Source: Chaetoceros tenuissimus (lineage: Eukaryota; Bacillariophyta; Thalassiosirophyceae; Chaetocerotales; Chaetocerotaceae). From it: a DNA stretch of 64,000 nt. The stretch is from contig BLLK01000047.1 in NCBI GenBank assembly GCA_021927905.1, forward strand, positions 3,658,001 through 3,722,000, written 5' to 3'. A program made the position numbers and the translations under genes. A model generated the notes under the pieces. It made no database searches. It saw only the letters and a list, made by a program, of their open reading frames with translations, and was not told where the DNA came from. Positions 30,878-43,470 of this stretch are shown here, piece by piece (within the stretch, counting starts at the first letter, position 1; every line of letters starts with the position of its first letter).

Positions 30878-33056
30878 GCTACAATCACCTATGATCTTGC
30901 AATGGGAATGAAAATGATTAATATACATACAGTTTGAAACAGCTACACTCAACTCTAAATATTGGTTTCATATATAAGTAAATATGATTGATGAATCATT
31001 ATAGTAATACGAACAACGTTAATATTTACATTCCATCAGACTTGAGAACTCTACTTTTAATTTTTTGTTTTCATGCCTAAAGAATTCTCAACAGAAGCAA
31101 CTAAAAGCATGAATGGTAGTTACTCTATCATAGCCTTGAGCATAAGTTGAGGGAACAGTTGAATGAAGCTTTCTCCAATGTGTATCTCAAAGGAATCATA
31201 CATGGACGATGATACGATATTGCCAAAGAATCTTTACGAAGCTACTTGTATTAAAGAATGAGGAATAAGGTGCTCTCATATGAATAATAGGACTGACATG
31301 ATCTTGCAGTAGTAATAGGCAAGACCGCCATCTCACTGTCGAAACATTTTCCTCAGTGATATTGAATCACTAGTTGCGGAACTCGATGCAACTTTTATTT
31401 GTTAGCGATTGTAATGTAATGAACCCTATGTGACCATTTTCGTTACAGGAAGGGTCACAGGGGAAACCCAGAATAGATTGTAAGAGAAGTCCAGGGAGAG
31501 GAATGCGAAGACCTTGGATGGCTGGTGAATCATCACGAGAACTAGAAGATTGCTCAAGATGTTTCATCAAAGCAAATATACTGTGGAAAGAACCCTTCGT
31601 TCGATGACGAAAAAGATCCAAGATTAATTATCCTGGACTACTCCCGAACCCAAGCTTTTAGCTAGTATACTGTATACTGTATATACAATGATGGAGAGAA
31701 GGCTTCTCTCTACGAGTACGTACACTAAACATTGTTCATATGCATAGTGGACGATTAGATTCCACAAGCAACTAATCAATGTAGAATATAATAGATAAAG
31801 CCAGTGCATTCATGATTCTGTTATAATGTGTTCTTAATTTTAGTAACAAGTGGCTGTCGACGATGCACGGCATCTCATAATTGTTTTCAATTTGACAAGA
31901 AGCCTTTTCCAACATTCTTCACCTTTGAAAAGAAAGCAGACATACTTACCTTTTCACATCACATTTCCATTTCCCCTTTTTTCTTTCTTAGATTCTTCTT
32001 CGTGAGCACCATGCATTCTCTCTTTCGCAAGTATTGTAGCCCTTATTTAGAAAGTAATAGTTTGGATAGCTTGAAGAAGCCAACCAAAAACCAAATCATA
32101 GGAATTCGTAGAATAAGACACTTTGTGGAACCTTTTTGTCGGAATTCTCTGCTTTGACATCTTATTTTGGAGGTCAAAATTTGAACAAAGGCCTCAATAT
32201 GTCACTTTGTGATGCGATCACTTCTTTCTGAAACCCTATTCGATGTATTTCAGTTCAGAAGGAATGCATGTTCTATTCAGTAACAGCTAGTAATGAATGT
32301 TCTAAATGCAGTAACAGCTACCTCTATTTGTAAAACCAATTGCATTCAATAATGAATCTTTAGCAGTGACATACAGATAGTGATGTTAACTACTATCTAC
32401 AAGATTTCTAGCTTGAGGACTAGGGAACTACACTACGAAGAATTACTTTTAGCGAATTGAGCGAATCTAGTCCAAGATCATCCTCAACAACAAATTTACG
32501 AGAGCTAGTACTATTATGTAATTGCTGGCAAAGGCTGAAACGAAATCTAAGCAGTCATTTATTAGCAGTGTATGTTTCTATTTTAACAAAAGGTCGTAAG
32601 AACATAATCGGTAGTAGTAGAACAAGTTTTTGGTATGGCTGCTTGATACTACAAATCTCCTTCGCTCCTCGACAACTATTTATGATGCATTTCATACCTC
32701 TTACTGAAGCAGCATTTCAGATCCACACTATTACAAATGAAATTTCAAACCAAACTGCTAGGTAAGAGAGATAGCATTCGATAAACTCGCGAGATCTCCT
32801 ACCTCTCTTTCCATTAATTCCTATCCTGTTTGGATCCCGAAAAGATTGGACATTGAGTCACTAACCAAAAGAAGGCTATGTGTGATGAGAAGTCTATTTT
32901 CATATGGGAAACTCAATCTTTTTCCTTCTGTAGGGAGAACAATTTGAAAGGCTTCTTTTCCTCATTCCTCTTCAGCTCATAATTCGTGAACTCTTCCTTT
33001 TATAACGCAAAAGTGTATCTGCATTTTGAGTCATACGAAATCAGAGATTGAATATC
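30878..33056. other. 2.2-kb stretch without a supportable gene
   Basis: The longest gene-free stretch in the window. Open frames are under 110 codons (for example 31370-31621 minus, 31828-32157 plus, 32457-32765 plus) and have no recognisable domain. A GTAACAGCTA motif recurs at about 32279 and 32311. The final ~150 bases should contain the promoter of the LRR/EGF gene. No terminal inverted repeats or transposase remnants were seen. Confidence 0.5.
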
Positions 33057-36000
33057 ATGTTGCTTTCCAAGGGATACGCTCTAGCAATCCTTGCAAGTAT
33101 TTCCAGCATTGCCCATATCGACTGTGTACAAGCAAAGAATGCTTCTGTTCTCAGGAGAGAATATGGAAGAAATTCCAAAGTGCGAACTGGCAAGAGATCT
33201 GGTCTTAGATTTGTTCCCAACTCCTCCCACAGAGCTCTAGAGTCTCCTAGCAAGGGAAAAGGCAGTGGCGACACTGAGACAGTATCGGCTCCTAGCAAGG
33301 GAAAAGGAAGTGGTGATATTATTCCAGCTCAGGAGATAGGATCAGGATCTGGATTTACCAACAAATGCTATGATTATCTATTAGACATAGCATCCGACAC
33401 TGTCAACATTCAAGATGCATCAGCCCCTACTAAAGGATCATATTCTGGTAAAGGAAAAAGCTCCTCTTTGAGAGCCCCACAAAGACGTCTATCGTCCTCA
33501 AATGGTAGCTCTAAAGGAAGTACCTCTGGTACAGACAAAAGTGCAGAGAATCTTGAAAATGTTGCTTCCAGTATTGATCAATATGGGCAATGTGTAGAGA
33601 AAGTTGTGAAAGACTTGATCGAAAGAAGTAGCATGCTCCAAATTGCAGATGAAGACCAAGCAACTGTAAGTTTCTACTTTCGACCTTTCAACTTTTATTT
33701 CTTCCTTTCGCTCATTTATACATTTTCAATTCAAAGGAACGTGAGATTCTCATTGAACTATTGTATAGCCTTCAAGGAGATACAGCCGCGATGATGGATA
33801 GCTTAGCAACTCAACCTCATTGCAATTTGGACTGGGTTTCCTGCGACGAGACCAGTGGCCTCGTTACAAAGATCGTGTTGACAGATCTCAAAGGCGTTCT
33901 TCCTTCAAACATTGAAGAACTATCCAGTTTGTTGAAACTCGATTTGACTGGAACTGATCTATCTTTTGATAATAACCTTTTCACAAAACTTCCAGAAAGA
34001 ATCGAGAAAATACTTTTTTCAGGAATTTCTTACAAGCCTACTGATGAAGATTTGGGTGCTTTGACGGATCTTGCTTATTTGACCGATTTTGTCTACAATG
34101 ACAACTCGATTACTCATGAGCTAGCATACTTGCCTTTCTCGAGCAATGTCAAGAGAGTTTTTCTAAAAGATAATCTTATGACATGTCTCCCAGTGTTTGG
34201 GGAAAGCACCAAGCTTGAAATATTAAGTGTGGAAAACAACGATATCTATGCAATAAATATTGCTTGTTCTACATTTGACGAGGCTACAGAATTTCAATTT
34301 ATCATCACAAAAAACGAGAATGTTATCAAAGAAAGCCTTTCTTCTTTCTGTGGATGCGAAACGGTAGTGAGCCTTGAAGATCATGAGTTTCTTATTCATG
34401 ATAACTTTCAATGTGAAGATGGAGAGGTTATTGAATCAGATCCTGAAGAAAATATCGAGGAAACCCCAGAAGAGGCTCCGGCTTCTGGTAGTAGTAAATC
34501 AGCGCCAAAATCTGAGAGAAGCGAAGGTACTAAATCCAACGAGATTGATAGTGGCAAATCAGGATCGGCTGCATCATCTTCATCTGAATCGGCTGGTGGC
34601 TCAGGTGAGAGTTTGCCAGGTAGTGGCACTAGTGATAGTGGGAAGTCAGGATCGGCTGCATCATCTTCATCTGAATCGGCTGGTGGCTCAGGTGAGAGTT
34701 TGCCAGGTAGTGGCACTAGTGATAGTGACAAGTCAGGATCGGCTACATCATCCAAGACGTCTAGTGTATCTCCTGAGAAATTACCAAGTGGCAGCACTAG
34801 TGGTAGTGACAAGTCAGGATCGGCTACATCATCCAAGACGTCTAGTGTATCTCCTGAGAAATTGCCAAGTGGCAGCACTAGTAGTAGTGACAAGTCAGGA
34901 TCGGCTACAGCATCTCAAGAGGCGTCTAGTGCATCAAGTTTGAAATCACCAAGCGCCACCAGTGGTAGTGACAAGTCAGGATCGGCTGCATCATCCAAGG
35001 CGTCTAGTGCATCAAGTTTGAAATCACCAAGCGCCACCAGTGGTAGTGACAAGTCAGGATCGGCTACATCATCTCAAGAGGCGTCTAGTGCATCAAGTGC
35101 AAAATCGCCAAGCGGCACCAGTGGTAGTGACAAGTCAGGATCGGCTACATCATCTCAAGAGGCGTCTAGTGCATCAAGTGCAAAATCGCCAAGCGGCACA
35201 AGTGGTAGTGACAAGTCAGGATCGGCTACATCATCTGGTCCAATCGATCCAGAACCTGTTCCTGTTTGTGCTCCTGGCTTTTCTGGTACATCTTGCGAGA
35301 ATTCAGTTTGTGACAATGAGGATTGCAGTGATAACGGATCTTGCTCTGTCAATGATAGCGGAGCCGCTGTATGTGGTTGTGATGCTGGCTTTTCTGGTAC
35401 ATCTTGCGAGAATTCAGTTTGTGATAATGAGGATTGCAGCAATCACGGATCTTGCTCTGTCAATGATAGCGGAGCTTCTGTATGTAGTTGTGATGCTGGC
35501 TACTCTGGTCTCGCCTGCGAGAATTCAGTTTGTGACAATGAGGATTGCAGTGATAACGGATCTTGCTCTGTCGATGATTATGGAGCTGCTGTATGTGGTT
35601 GTGATGCTGGCTACTCTGGTCTCGCCTGCGAGAATTCAGTTTGTGACAATGAGGATTGCAGTGATAACGGATCTTGCTCTGTCGATGATTATGGAGCCGC
35701 TGTATGTGGTTGTGATGCTGGCTACTCTGGTCTCGCCTGCGAGAATTCAGTTTGTGATGACGAGAACTGCAGTGATAACGGATCTTGCTCTGTCAATGAT
35801 TATGGAGCTGCTGTATGTGGTTGTGATGCTGGCTACTCTGGTCCATCTTGCGAGAATTCAGTTTGTGATAATGAGGATTGCAGCAATCACGGATCTTGCT
35901 CTGTCAATGATAGCGGAGCCGCTGTATGTAGTTGTGATGCTGGCTACTCTGGTCTCGCCTGCGAGAATTCAGTTTGTGACAATGAGGATTGCAGTGATAA

Positions 36001-36718
36001 CGGATCTTGCTCTATCAATGATAGCGGAGCCGCTGTATGTAGTTGTGATGCTGGCTTTTCTGGTGACATTTGTCAGTCCCAAGACTCGCCTGAACCTGGC
36101 GATTTGTTCGAATGTATTCAGCCGCCAGAATTTGACATTACAGCTGAACAATGTTCTTCCACAATTGGAATTCAAGCTACAAACAGCAACATCGCAGCGG
36201 GTACCGTCAATTTGAAAATGGAATATGATGAAAAAGATATTGCTGGTGTACTTACTCCAGGCTTCTACTACTCTCTTACTGCGAACATTGTTGGATCTGG
36301 CGACTGTACAGTCATACCTTATGAAGACCCAGCAACAGAAGAAGGTAAATCATGTGAGAATATGAAATCTCAAATTGGATCGACAACTGAAAGTGGAGAA
36401 CTTTGGTCTGAAGCGATTCTTACCTACAGACTTGGAGGATATGAGGAGAAGTGTTGCATTGATGAGATTGATGTCTCTGGTGAAAATATTCTGATTGACC
36501 ATGGCTTTGTAGCAGGGTTTGATACAGAGTTTACTGTTGCAATTCATTTCGATCTTTTGCTTGAAGGTTGTGGGGATGATGATGATGGTCCACAGACTGC
36601 ATGGGCAATGCACCCTGTTGGCGACTGTCCTCTCTCTGATCCTGATTATTTGGTGGTCGCTTCAAGACATGGATGGGGAAAGGCTGTAGTATTCAAAACT
36701 CCAGCTTCCGCTTCTTAA
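33057..36718 (+). CDS. Secreted LRR/Ser-repeat/EGF-repeat protein
   Basis: Exons 33057..33665 and 33737..36718 (intron 71 bp, phase 0), 1196 residues. A signal peptide (LLSKGYALAILASISSIAHI) is followed by a Ser/Gly/Lys-rich segment with repeated SKGKGSGD. An LRR N-cap-like region (HCNLDWVSCDETSGLVTKIVL) and several LRRs lie at about 215-400. An acidic spacer precedes Ser-rich repeats of 25-29 residues (SDKSGSATSSQEASSAS, about 471-703). Seven nearly identical EGF units of 37 residues follow (about 725-984). The C-terminal ~205 residues form a Cys-containing domain I do not recognise (CCIDEIDVSGENILIDHGF). It is probably an extracellular matrix or wall protein. The EGF and LRR mix suggests adhesion; that is inferred. 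Confidence 0.88.
34540..35235 (+). repeat. Ser-rich coding minisatellite
   Basis: Eight or so tandem units of roughly 75-87 bases, in three sub-types: SSSSESAGGSGESLPGSG (two copies), SSKTSSVSPEKLPSGS (two copies) and SSQEASSASSAKSPSG (several). All are joined by GSDKSGSAT or close variants. All length changes keep frame. Confidence 0.9.
35302..36080 (+). repeat. 111-bp tandem repeat encoding seven EGF modules
   Basis: Seven head-to-tail units of 111 bases start with TCAGTTTGTGA. Each encodes a 37-residue six-cysteine EGF module (C at unit positions 3, 8, 14, 24, 26, 35). Units differ in only a few codons (DNEDCSDNG / DNEDCSNHG / DDENCSDNG), so the array is recently expanded or homogenised. 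Confidence 0.95.
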
Positions 36719-36871
36719 TCCAGTCTTCTTTGAAGCCTTGATTCAATTCAATTCGATTCATTTTCCATTTATACATATTTGACCCGCATACTCTTTTCAT
36801 AAGTTCATATCAAAAACATAATTCAATAAAATCAACTTGATGATATCAGATAATTTAAATGATAGTAGTAT

Positions 36872-38489
36872 TTACATCTCAAGGAAAACAGCCTCAACTG
36901 TTCTTGCAGCAAGTTCCGCCGGATCTTCTTCCTCCACAGCCTCTCGATTGTCAAGAAACGATACGATATCCTTTGCCTGTTCACAAATTGCTTTATTTTG
37001 AAATTCATCTTCATCCACACTGAAACTAGCCTCAATATACCTTTCTACCAATTCATAGAATCTATCCTTGGCATCACCATGTGGATAACGTACATGACTC
37101 CAATTGATTTCATATTCACGCATCAAATTGGAATTTGCAACAAAAGTCAATAGTTTACGATCATCATCTGCAATACCTGCAAAAGGATCAGTATTTGCTT
37201 CTGGTTTTCCATCATGCATATCTGCAAAAGCTACAGGCTCAACATCAGTAACGGCAATTTGTTCCTCAATGGTTGGAAGGGGTGCTTCTTCAATGTACGA
37301 ATGTTCCGAAGTTTCTTTTGTAATTTTCACTGGCGATTGAACTACTGGGACTGATGAAACTTCTCGTTTGCGCTTCTTTGTTTCACTTTCAGCTACAATG
37401 GCAGCATTTGTAGCTTCATTGACCATTGCAATGGCAGCCTTTTTCGCATAGTTTGTCTTGGTACCTGTCATGAGCTGAAATCTCTTGAAGCAACTCAATC
37501 TAAAAAGAAATAATGAGTTCAAAGTAAGTTTCCACGATTCATCAAACAAAGAATGTACACTTTTCCAAGCTTGCATCATGACTCACCTAGAACGATTTTC
37601 CATCTTTTCACTAATGACCGACCAAGGAATCTGATCTCTATTCTCTTCTGCAATATTTCCCAATTCCTTCAAAGAAACATCATCTCCCACCTTCAAATAA
37701 CCCCTTACAAGTTTCTCAAGCTTTTGACTATCTTCAGTTCCCCATTTCCCCTTGGTATAATCTTGATGAAACTCTCTATACTTGTCTCTACAGGAATCAG
37801 CACTCCGATTCAATTTCCCTTGAATTTCCGACCACTTTTTCCCAAGTGTCGAAACGTACAACATGAGTTGTTTCGTTTCCTCCTCGCTCCAAGTCCCACG
37901 TTTGAATGGGTGTAGTATTCTCAGTCCATGACGATAGACAGATTGGACTGTACGATGAGGGAGTGCTTGTGCAATTTCCATCCATGCTCCACGTAAATGA
38001 TCGGTACGATTGTCAGCATCGGAACAGAGGCGGGAGGATGTGACTCCATGAGATTCGCAGTATTTCTCAACAGCTGCTTTTACGAGAGCTGATTCTGAAG
38101 CAGAGAATTTTCCTCCTTTTGGTGTGATGGTTTTTCCAAAGCCATTTCTTCTCCAGACTGATGATAAAGGAAAAAAAGGAAGAAGAGATAAAGTGTGAGT
38201 AGAACTGAGTATGTATGTATGTATGTATGGGAATTGACAATGTAAGGATACGATACAAGAAGGCGAGGACCAATCCTAAGATCTAAAAGCAGATTTAAAT
38301 GTACAGGACATGTGATATCCTTTTGCAATGCATTTTGAAAGCTTTGAACCGGTAGCTCGATGATAAAAGCCAAAAGGTATGCATGAAAGAGTCTTCATGA
38401 TACATGTCCTGTCATCTTACATTCAATACATTCTACTTACCATTGGTAGCACTAGCCTTTGGCTTTGCTGGTTCATTCTCGGTACTCAT
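36872..38489 (-). CDS. REB1/TTF1-like Myb-repeat DNA-binding protein
   Basis: Exons complement(join(36872..37499,37587..38157,38441..38489)), 415 residues; introns 87 and 283 bp. The first exon encodes only 16 residues (MSTENEPAKPKASAT). Exon 2 carries the block RNGFGKTITPKGGKFSASES and the SVYRHGLRILHPFKRG context, then Myb/SANT repeats: GTWSEEETKQL near residue 105, GKWGTEDSQKL near 151, and a third with IPWSVISEKMENRS split by the second intron and completed by RLSCFKRFQ. The C-terminal half is acidic and unrecognised, with KKRKRE as a possible NLS. The order resembles Reb1/TTF1 and DMTF1 factors, which bind rDNA terminators or promoters. The target is inferred. It is divergent from the M1 aminopeptidase. 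Confidence 0.8.
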
Positions 38490-38902
38490 GATTTAGATTT
38501 ATGACGAGCAATGAGATCTTGGTGATGTGTGTTTGATTTGAATTCTGTGTGTCTTTATGTCTATCAGCCGGGTTATTGAATTTATGTTAGAGAGAACCTG
38601 GAGACGACGGATGCTGCGTTGTAGCACTGGTACTGCTGCTTTGCGTTGTGAAGCTGCACTTTTGTGAGCTGAAAAAAGATTGAAATTTAACCGATTTACA
38701 ACTGTTATATCTTATCTGGCTTGTGTCTAGCTGACATAAAAGAAAGATCTTTTTGCTTCGACACGCTTCCTCAGCCAAAGAACACTGGTGATCATTGATC
38801 CATCTAGGCTATCACCTCATCACCTTGTCAATCTTTTATCGAACATCACTAATTGCAAACTGAAAGTTCTACAGGATCTACCATAAATAGTCTACATCAA
38901 CA
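38490..38902. promoter_or_regulatory. Divergent promoter region, Myb factor / M1 aminopeptidase
   Basis: These 413 bases between two start codons contain no coding content. A small minus ORF (38587-38778) is not supported. No named motif was seen. Confidence 0.45.
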
Positions 38903-41627
38903 ATGAGCACCGACAAAGCTTCCAAAGCAGAAGGAAGAGTCCTTCTTCCATCAACCATCATTCCATCAAGATATGACATCAAGCTGACCCCAGACCTCAC
39001 TGCCTTTACATTTCAAGGTGAAGTATCTATCCAACTCGACACCTCTGCAGACTTGAACTGCAAAGAAATCACCATGCATGCCAAAGAACTTTGTTTCATT
39101 TCAGCTTCATTTACAGCAGATGGAAAAACTGTAGAAGCAGAACAAATCAATGACAACAAAAAAGCGACTACGGTAACCTTTGTCTTTGCAGAAACTGTCC
39201 CTTCTTCCTCCACCATTGTCATGAATATTTCCTACATTGGCTTCTTGAACAATCAAATGGCTGGATTTTATAGATCTAGTTATACTGATATTCACGGGAA
39301 TAAAAAGATTATGGCATCGACTCAGTTTGAATCACTTGATGCTAGACGTGCATTTCCATGTTGGGATGAACCAGCTAGAAAGGCTGTGTTTGGAGTTACA
39401 CTCGTTGTGCCGGCTGAATTGGATGCCATGACTAATATGCCGGAGAAATGTTGTAAATCATTGGAAGGTGGAAAGTTGAAAGAGATTACTTATTTGGATT
39501 CACCTAAAATGTCTTCTTATTTGTTGGCGTTTTGCGTTGGTGAATTTGATTATGTACAGGCTCAAACTGATCATGGAGTTTTGGTCAAGGTCTTTACTCC
39601 GCCGGGAAAATCTGAAGCTGGAATGTTTGCTTTGGAATGTGCTCTCAAGAGTTTAGATGCGTACGATGACTTCTTTGGTATTCCTTATCCATTACCAAAA
39701 TTGGATATGGTTGCGATTCCTGAGTTTGCAGCAGGTGCTATGGAGAATTGGGGTCTTGTCACCTACAGAGAAGTAGATTTGTTGATTGATCCGAAAAAGG
39801 CGTCGAATTCTCAAAAACAGCGTGTGTGTACTGTTGTGACGCATGAGCTTGCGCATCAATGGTTCGGAAATCTTGTTACAATGGCTTGGTGGGACGATCT
39901 ATGGTTGAATGAAGGATTTGCATCTTGGGCTGAGAACTGGGCGGCGGATCAAATCTATCCTGAATGGACCATGTGGGATCAATTTACTACTGGACACTTG
40001 TCCTATGCTATGAAGTTGGATTCTCTCAAATCTTCTCACCCTATTCAAGTTCCCATTCGTCATGCAGAAGAAGTGGAAGAAGTGTTTGATGGAATTTCGT
40101 ACTGTAAGGGAGGTAGCGTTGTTCGTATGATTTGTGCTGTACTTGGAATGAAAGCATTCCAGACTGGACTTGGAAACTATATGAAAAAGTTTGCTTACGG
40201 CAACACTGAGACAATCGATCTATGGACTGCATGGGAAGAGACTTCTGGTATGCCAATCAATGAAATGATGTCTTCTTGGACAGAGCAGATGGGTAAGTTT
40301 TGCAGATGTCTTTCTTATTACGTTTGTTCACCCATGGCTAATCTAATTCCAATCTGCAAATCTTTTAGGTTTCCCACTTTTAAAGGTCATCGGGGAAACT
40401 TGGGAAGCTGACAAGGTCACATTGGAACTTGAGCAGTCTTGGTTTTTGTCCGATGGAAGTACTCCTGAAGAAGAAAAGAAATGGTGTATCCCAATTTTGA
40501 CTGTAACCGATGATGGGAAGCAAAAAGACATGATTTTTATGAGGGAAAAGACTGCAAAAATTGAGATCCCATTGACCAGCGTGACATCATGGGTGAAGTT
40601 GAATGCTGGACAAGAAGTACCAATGCGTGTACTACCAACCGAGACTATGATCGAGAGACTATCTGAAGGAATCAGGAACAAGACTCTACCAGTGTCTGAC
40701 CGAGCAGCTCTCGTGACTGATGGATATGCTTTGGTGAAAAGTGGTCATATGCCACCAGAGGATTTGATCAAACTTCTATCGAGTTACATTAACGAAGATG
40801 CTTACAATGTGTGGCAAGGACTTGCAGATGTATTGAGCGGACTCAATACCATCACTCAGGACGATGAGGGTATGAATTCTAACTTCAAGGTATTCGCAAG
40901 AAAACTTGTCATCCAGCTCCAAAGTGTTGTCGGGTGGGAGAAACGCGAGACTGATGGACATCTTACTGTACTTTTGAGAAGCATCATGACTGGACTTCTT
41001 GCTAAATTTTGTGCAAATGACGAATCTGTGGTACAGGAAGCAAAGACTCGATTCACAAAGTTCCAAGAGGATGCAGGTGATATGCAAAATCTACCAAGTG
41101 ACATGAGGTCTAGTGTATTCAGAATTATTTTGAAGAATGGAGGAGAGAAGGAATGGAATGATGTCAAGAGCTATTTCTACACTGCATCTGATCAAGCAGA
41201 ACGCAAATTTGTTCTAGGAACACTTGGTGCAACAAATGATGACAAGTTGAAGAATCAGACACTAGAGTGGGCAGTGAGTGGAGAGGTGAAGCTCCAAGAT
41301 TTCTTCTACCCAATGGGTAGTGTTGTTTCTTCCAAAGCTGGTGCTGAAGTTGCATGGAAGTTTTACCAAGCTAACTTTGAGAAAATCAAGACAATGATTG
41401 GGAAGGGTAACCCATCCTTGATGGATGCTTGTATTGTCAACTGCGCTGGTGGTTTCTGTACTAGTGAAAAGGCAGATGAAATTGAAGCATTCTTCAAGGC
41501 TAATCCTTTGCCATCTAATGGCAGAAAGATTGCGCAATGTGTCGAGGGTATGAGAACAAACTCGAAATTCTTTGATAAACTCAAGGCGAGCGAGCTCTCC
41601 AATGATTCGTTCTGGAAATCTTTGTAA
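38903..41627 (+). CDS. M1-family zinc aminopeptidase (puromycin-sensitive type)
   Basis: Exons 38903..40292 and 40369..41627 (intron 76 bp, phase 1) give 882 residues, the usual size for cytosolic PSA-type enzymes. The substrate-anchoring GAMEN motif is in AAGAMENWG near residue 280. The zinc site is HELAH at 314-318 with the third ligand Glu337 (LNEGFASW), and E315 is the catalytic base. An ERAP1-like helical C-terminal domain follows the intron. There is no signal peptide or membrane anchor, so it is probably cytosolic. It removes N-terminal residues from peptides, for example downstream of the proteasome. Confidence 0.97.
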
Positions 41628-41955
41628 TAAAAGAGCATTTAGGCTAAAGCGTACAATATCTCCTGACATTTAGATCACCATTAAAAATACTTCTACTCCG
41701 AAATGCATAAAATTCAATGAGTTATTCTTGCTAAATACACTAGTCACACACGAAGCAAAAAGTGGCGCCCTTTGATTTTGATGAACCGGCCGCTTTTTGA
41801 ACTGCTGGTTTTATGTGTGTGAAAAATGTATGTTGTGTTTGAAAGGAAGATACCAAAACATACTAATACCAAATGCGCCCGTCATAAAGCAAAGTAGAAT
41901 TGAAACATACATCTAGAAAACATTCATTGCTTTTATGTAGCAACCTCCAGCCAAG
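41628..41955. other. Intergenic, no gene seen
   Basis: 3' flank of the aminopeptidase and promoter of the Tudor-like gene. No coding content or named motif was seen. Confidence 0.4.
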
Positions 41956-43233
41956 ATGAGTTCAAGAGTCAAGAAATTCATGCAAAAGAAGGCATCTGCT
42001 ATTGACTCCAAAAAGAGGAAGCAAACACATCATAATGACTTTCATTCTCCACATCCAACCATGAGTCATAGCTTGGACCTTTTAAGTCCTCCAAGCAACT
42101 TTTCACTCACTGATTCATCTAGTAAGAAAAGGAAGCCAACCCTTGTAACACCTACGAGCACTGAGCTCTCCTCATCCGTTACAGATGATTTGAACAATTC
42201 GACCGCACAACCTCAATTCAATGAGTATATTAATAGACGAGTGTCTTGGAAATTTTCAAAAACAAATAATAAGAAGGGGCCTTTCTTCATTCTATCTGGG
42301 AGAATTGTGAGCTACAATGGTACATTCTGGCGTGTAGTGTATGATGACGGAGATGAGGAGGATTACAACTATATGGAACTACAAGAAGGACTAGAGAATG
42401 AAAAAGTACGAGTGAAAAATCAGGCTTTGCAGGATATCGCGCAGTTAACTGGAGATATTGGATTGATGGGATGTCAAATGCAGATAATGTCCATACATAG
42501 GGGAATCAAGGGGAAACCTCTAAAGCCGAGGACTCCAGCAAGATTTCAAAATGACAGTGAAGATGGAGATTCTAAAAATAGTCCTTCCGAAGCAATGATG
42601 AGCAAAGAGACGTCAACAAAAGTGGATGAAAAGAAATTGAGCAAATCAACTGCTATGCCACCAGCTGACAAAAAGATTTCTAGTAAAGGTTCTGCAGTTG
42701 CTGTTACTGAACCAGTAATCACATCGCCTCCAAAAATTGTGAAGGATGTAAATGCCACAAAGATTGATGAAGTAAGTAAGGATGAGGATGGTGCTACGGG
42801 GAAGCCATCATCATTGTCTGGAAATGTTACACAAGATTCAAAACAAGAAGCAAGTACAAAGTCCGAAGATGAAGACTCTATTGTAAAGGTGAAAAAGAAT
42901 AAACCAAAAAGAGGAAGCACCAACGACAAATTTGAAATGAACGAAGAAGTTATTGTTTACTATGAACCACATGACAAATGGTATGAAGGGGGATACATCA
43001 GTAAAATTAATTACGGTGAAAAGTTAAAGAGTCCAGAGACTGCTGTATCTAAAGAGGTACATGGCAATGGCTCGACGAGAAGAAGCTCTAGGAAAAGGAT
43101 TAGTACTCTGAAGTCGAATGAAGATTCACGTGAAATCATTAGCTATGACATCACGTACAACGATGGTGATGATACTGAAGTTACTGAGGATGTCAAACCG
43201 TGGTACATTAAGAAATTATTTGACGACTTTTAG
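41956..43233 (+). CDS. Tudor/Agenet-like chromatin protein
   Basis: Single exon, 425 residues. The N-terminus is basic and Ser-rich (KKRKPT, a possible NLS). A Tudor-like module at about residues 95-150 reads NRRVSWKFSKTNNKKGPFF, then GTFWRVVYDDGDEEDYNYMEL; the aromatic residues and the YDDGDEED turn are typical of such folds. A long Lys/Ser/Glu-rich linker leads to a second module (VIVYYEPHDKWYEGGYISKI ... YDITYNDGDDTEVTEDV, about 335-420). It probably binds modified histone tails or DNA. The specific family is not certain. Confidence 0.7.
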   Translation: MSSRVKKFMQKKASAIDSKKRKQTHHNDFHSPHPTMSHSLDLLSPPSNFSLTDSSSKKRKPTLVTPTSTELSSSVTDDLNNSTAQPQFNEYINRRVSWKFSKTNNKKGPFFILSGRIVSYNGTFWRVVYDDGDEEDYNYMELQEGLENEKVRVKNQALQDIAQLTGDIGLMGCQMQIMSIHRGIKGKPLKPRTPARFQNDSEDGDSKNSPSEAMMSKETSTKVDEKKLSKSTAMPPADKKISSKGSAVAVTEPVITSPPKIVKDVNATKIDEVSKDEDGATGKPSSLSGNVTQDSKQEASTKSEDEDSIVKVKKNKPKRGSTNDKFEMNEEVIVYYEPHDKWYEGGYISKINYGEKLKSPETAVSKEVHGNGSTRRSSRKRISTLKSNEDSREIISYDITYNDGDDTEVTEDVKPWYIKKLFDDF

Positions 43234-43470
43234 GGCCAAAATAAATGTATTGAATCATGTTTCTAAATATTTAAAAATCTCCATTGCACGGAAAAAAATC
43301 GATCTTATATATCATACTATTTCTACGCTTTAATTACAACAGAGACGATCTTGCATGATATCTTGAAGCCATAACTCTAGTTTATGATTCTTTCTATTGA
43401 TGATATCTAGACTCAGTTTAGAGTCTACATTGAAAGCTTACGTAAACCATAATCTCCGATGCTATAAACA

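Noticed and set aside
31370-31621. 83-codon minus ORF in the 2.2-kb gap
   Set aside because: No recognisable domain, no splice-linked partner, and composition is not clearly coding. It could be a gene fragment but is not supportable.
34374-36215. Plus-frame ORFs of 189 and 391 codons and minus ORF 34408-34893 over the Ser and EGF repeats
   Set aside because: Repeats with a period divisible by three keep alternative frames open. The EGF frame has the six-cysteine pattern and joins the LRR exon.
38205-38230. (GTAT)n microsatellite as a possible feature
   Set aside because: Short simple repeat inside an intron of the Myb gene; no evidence of function.
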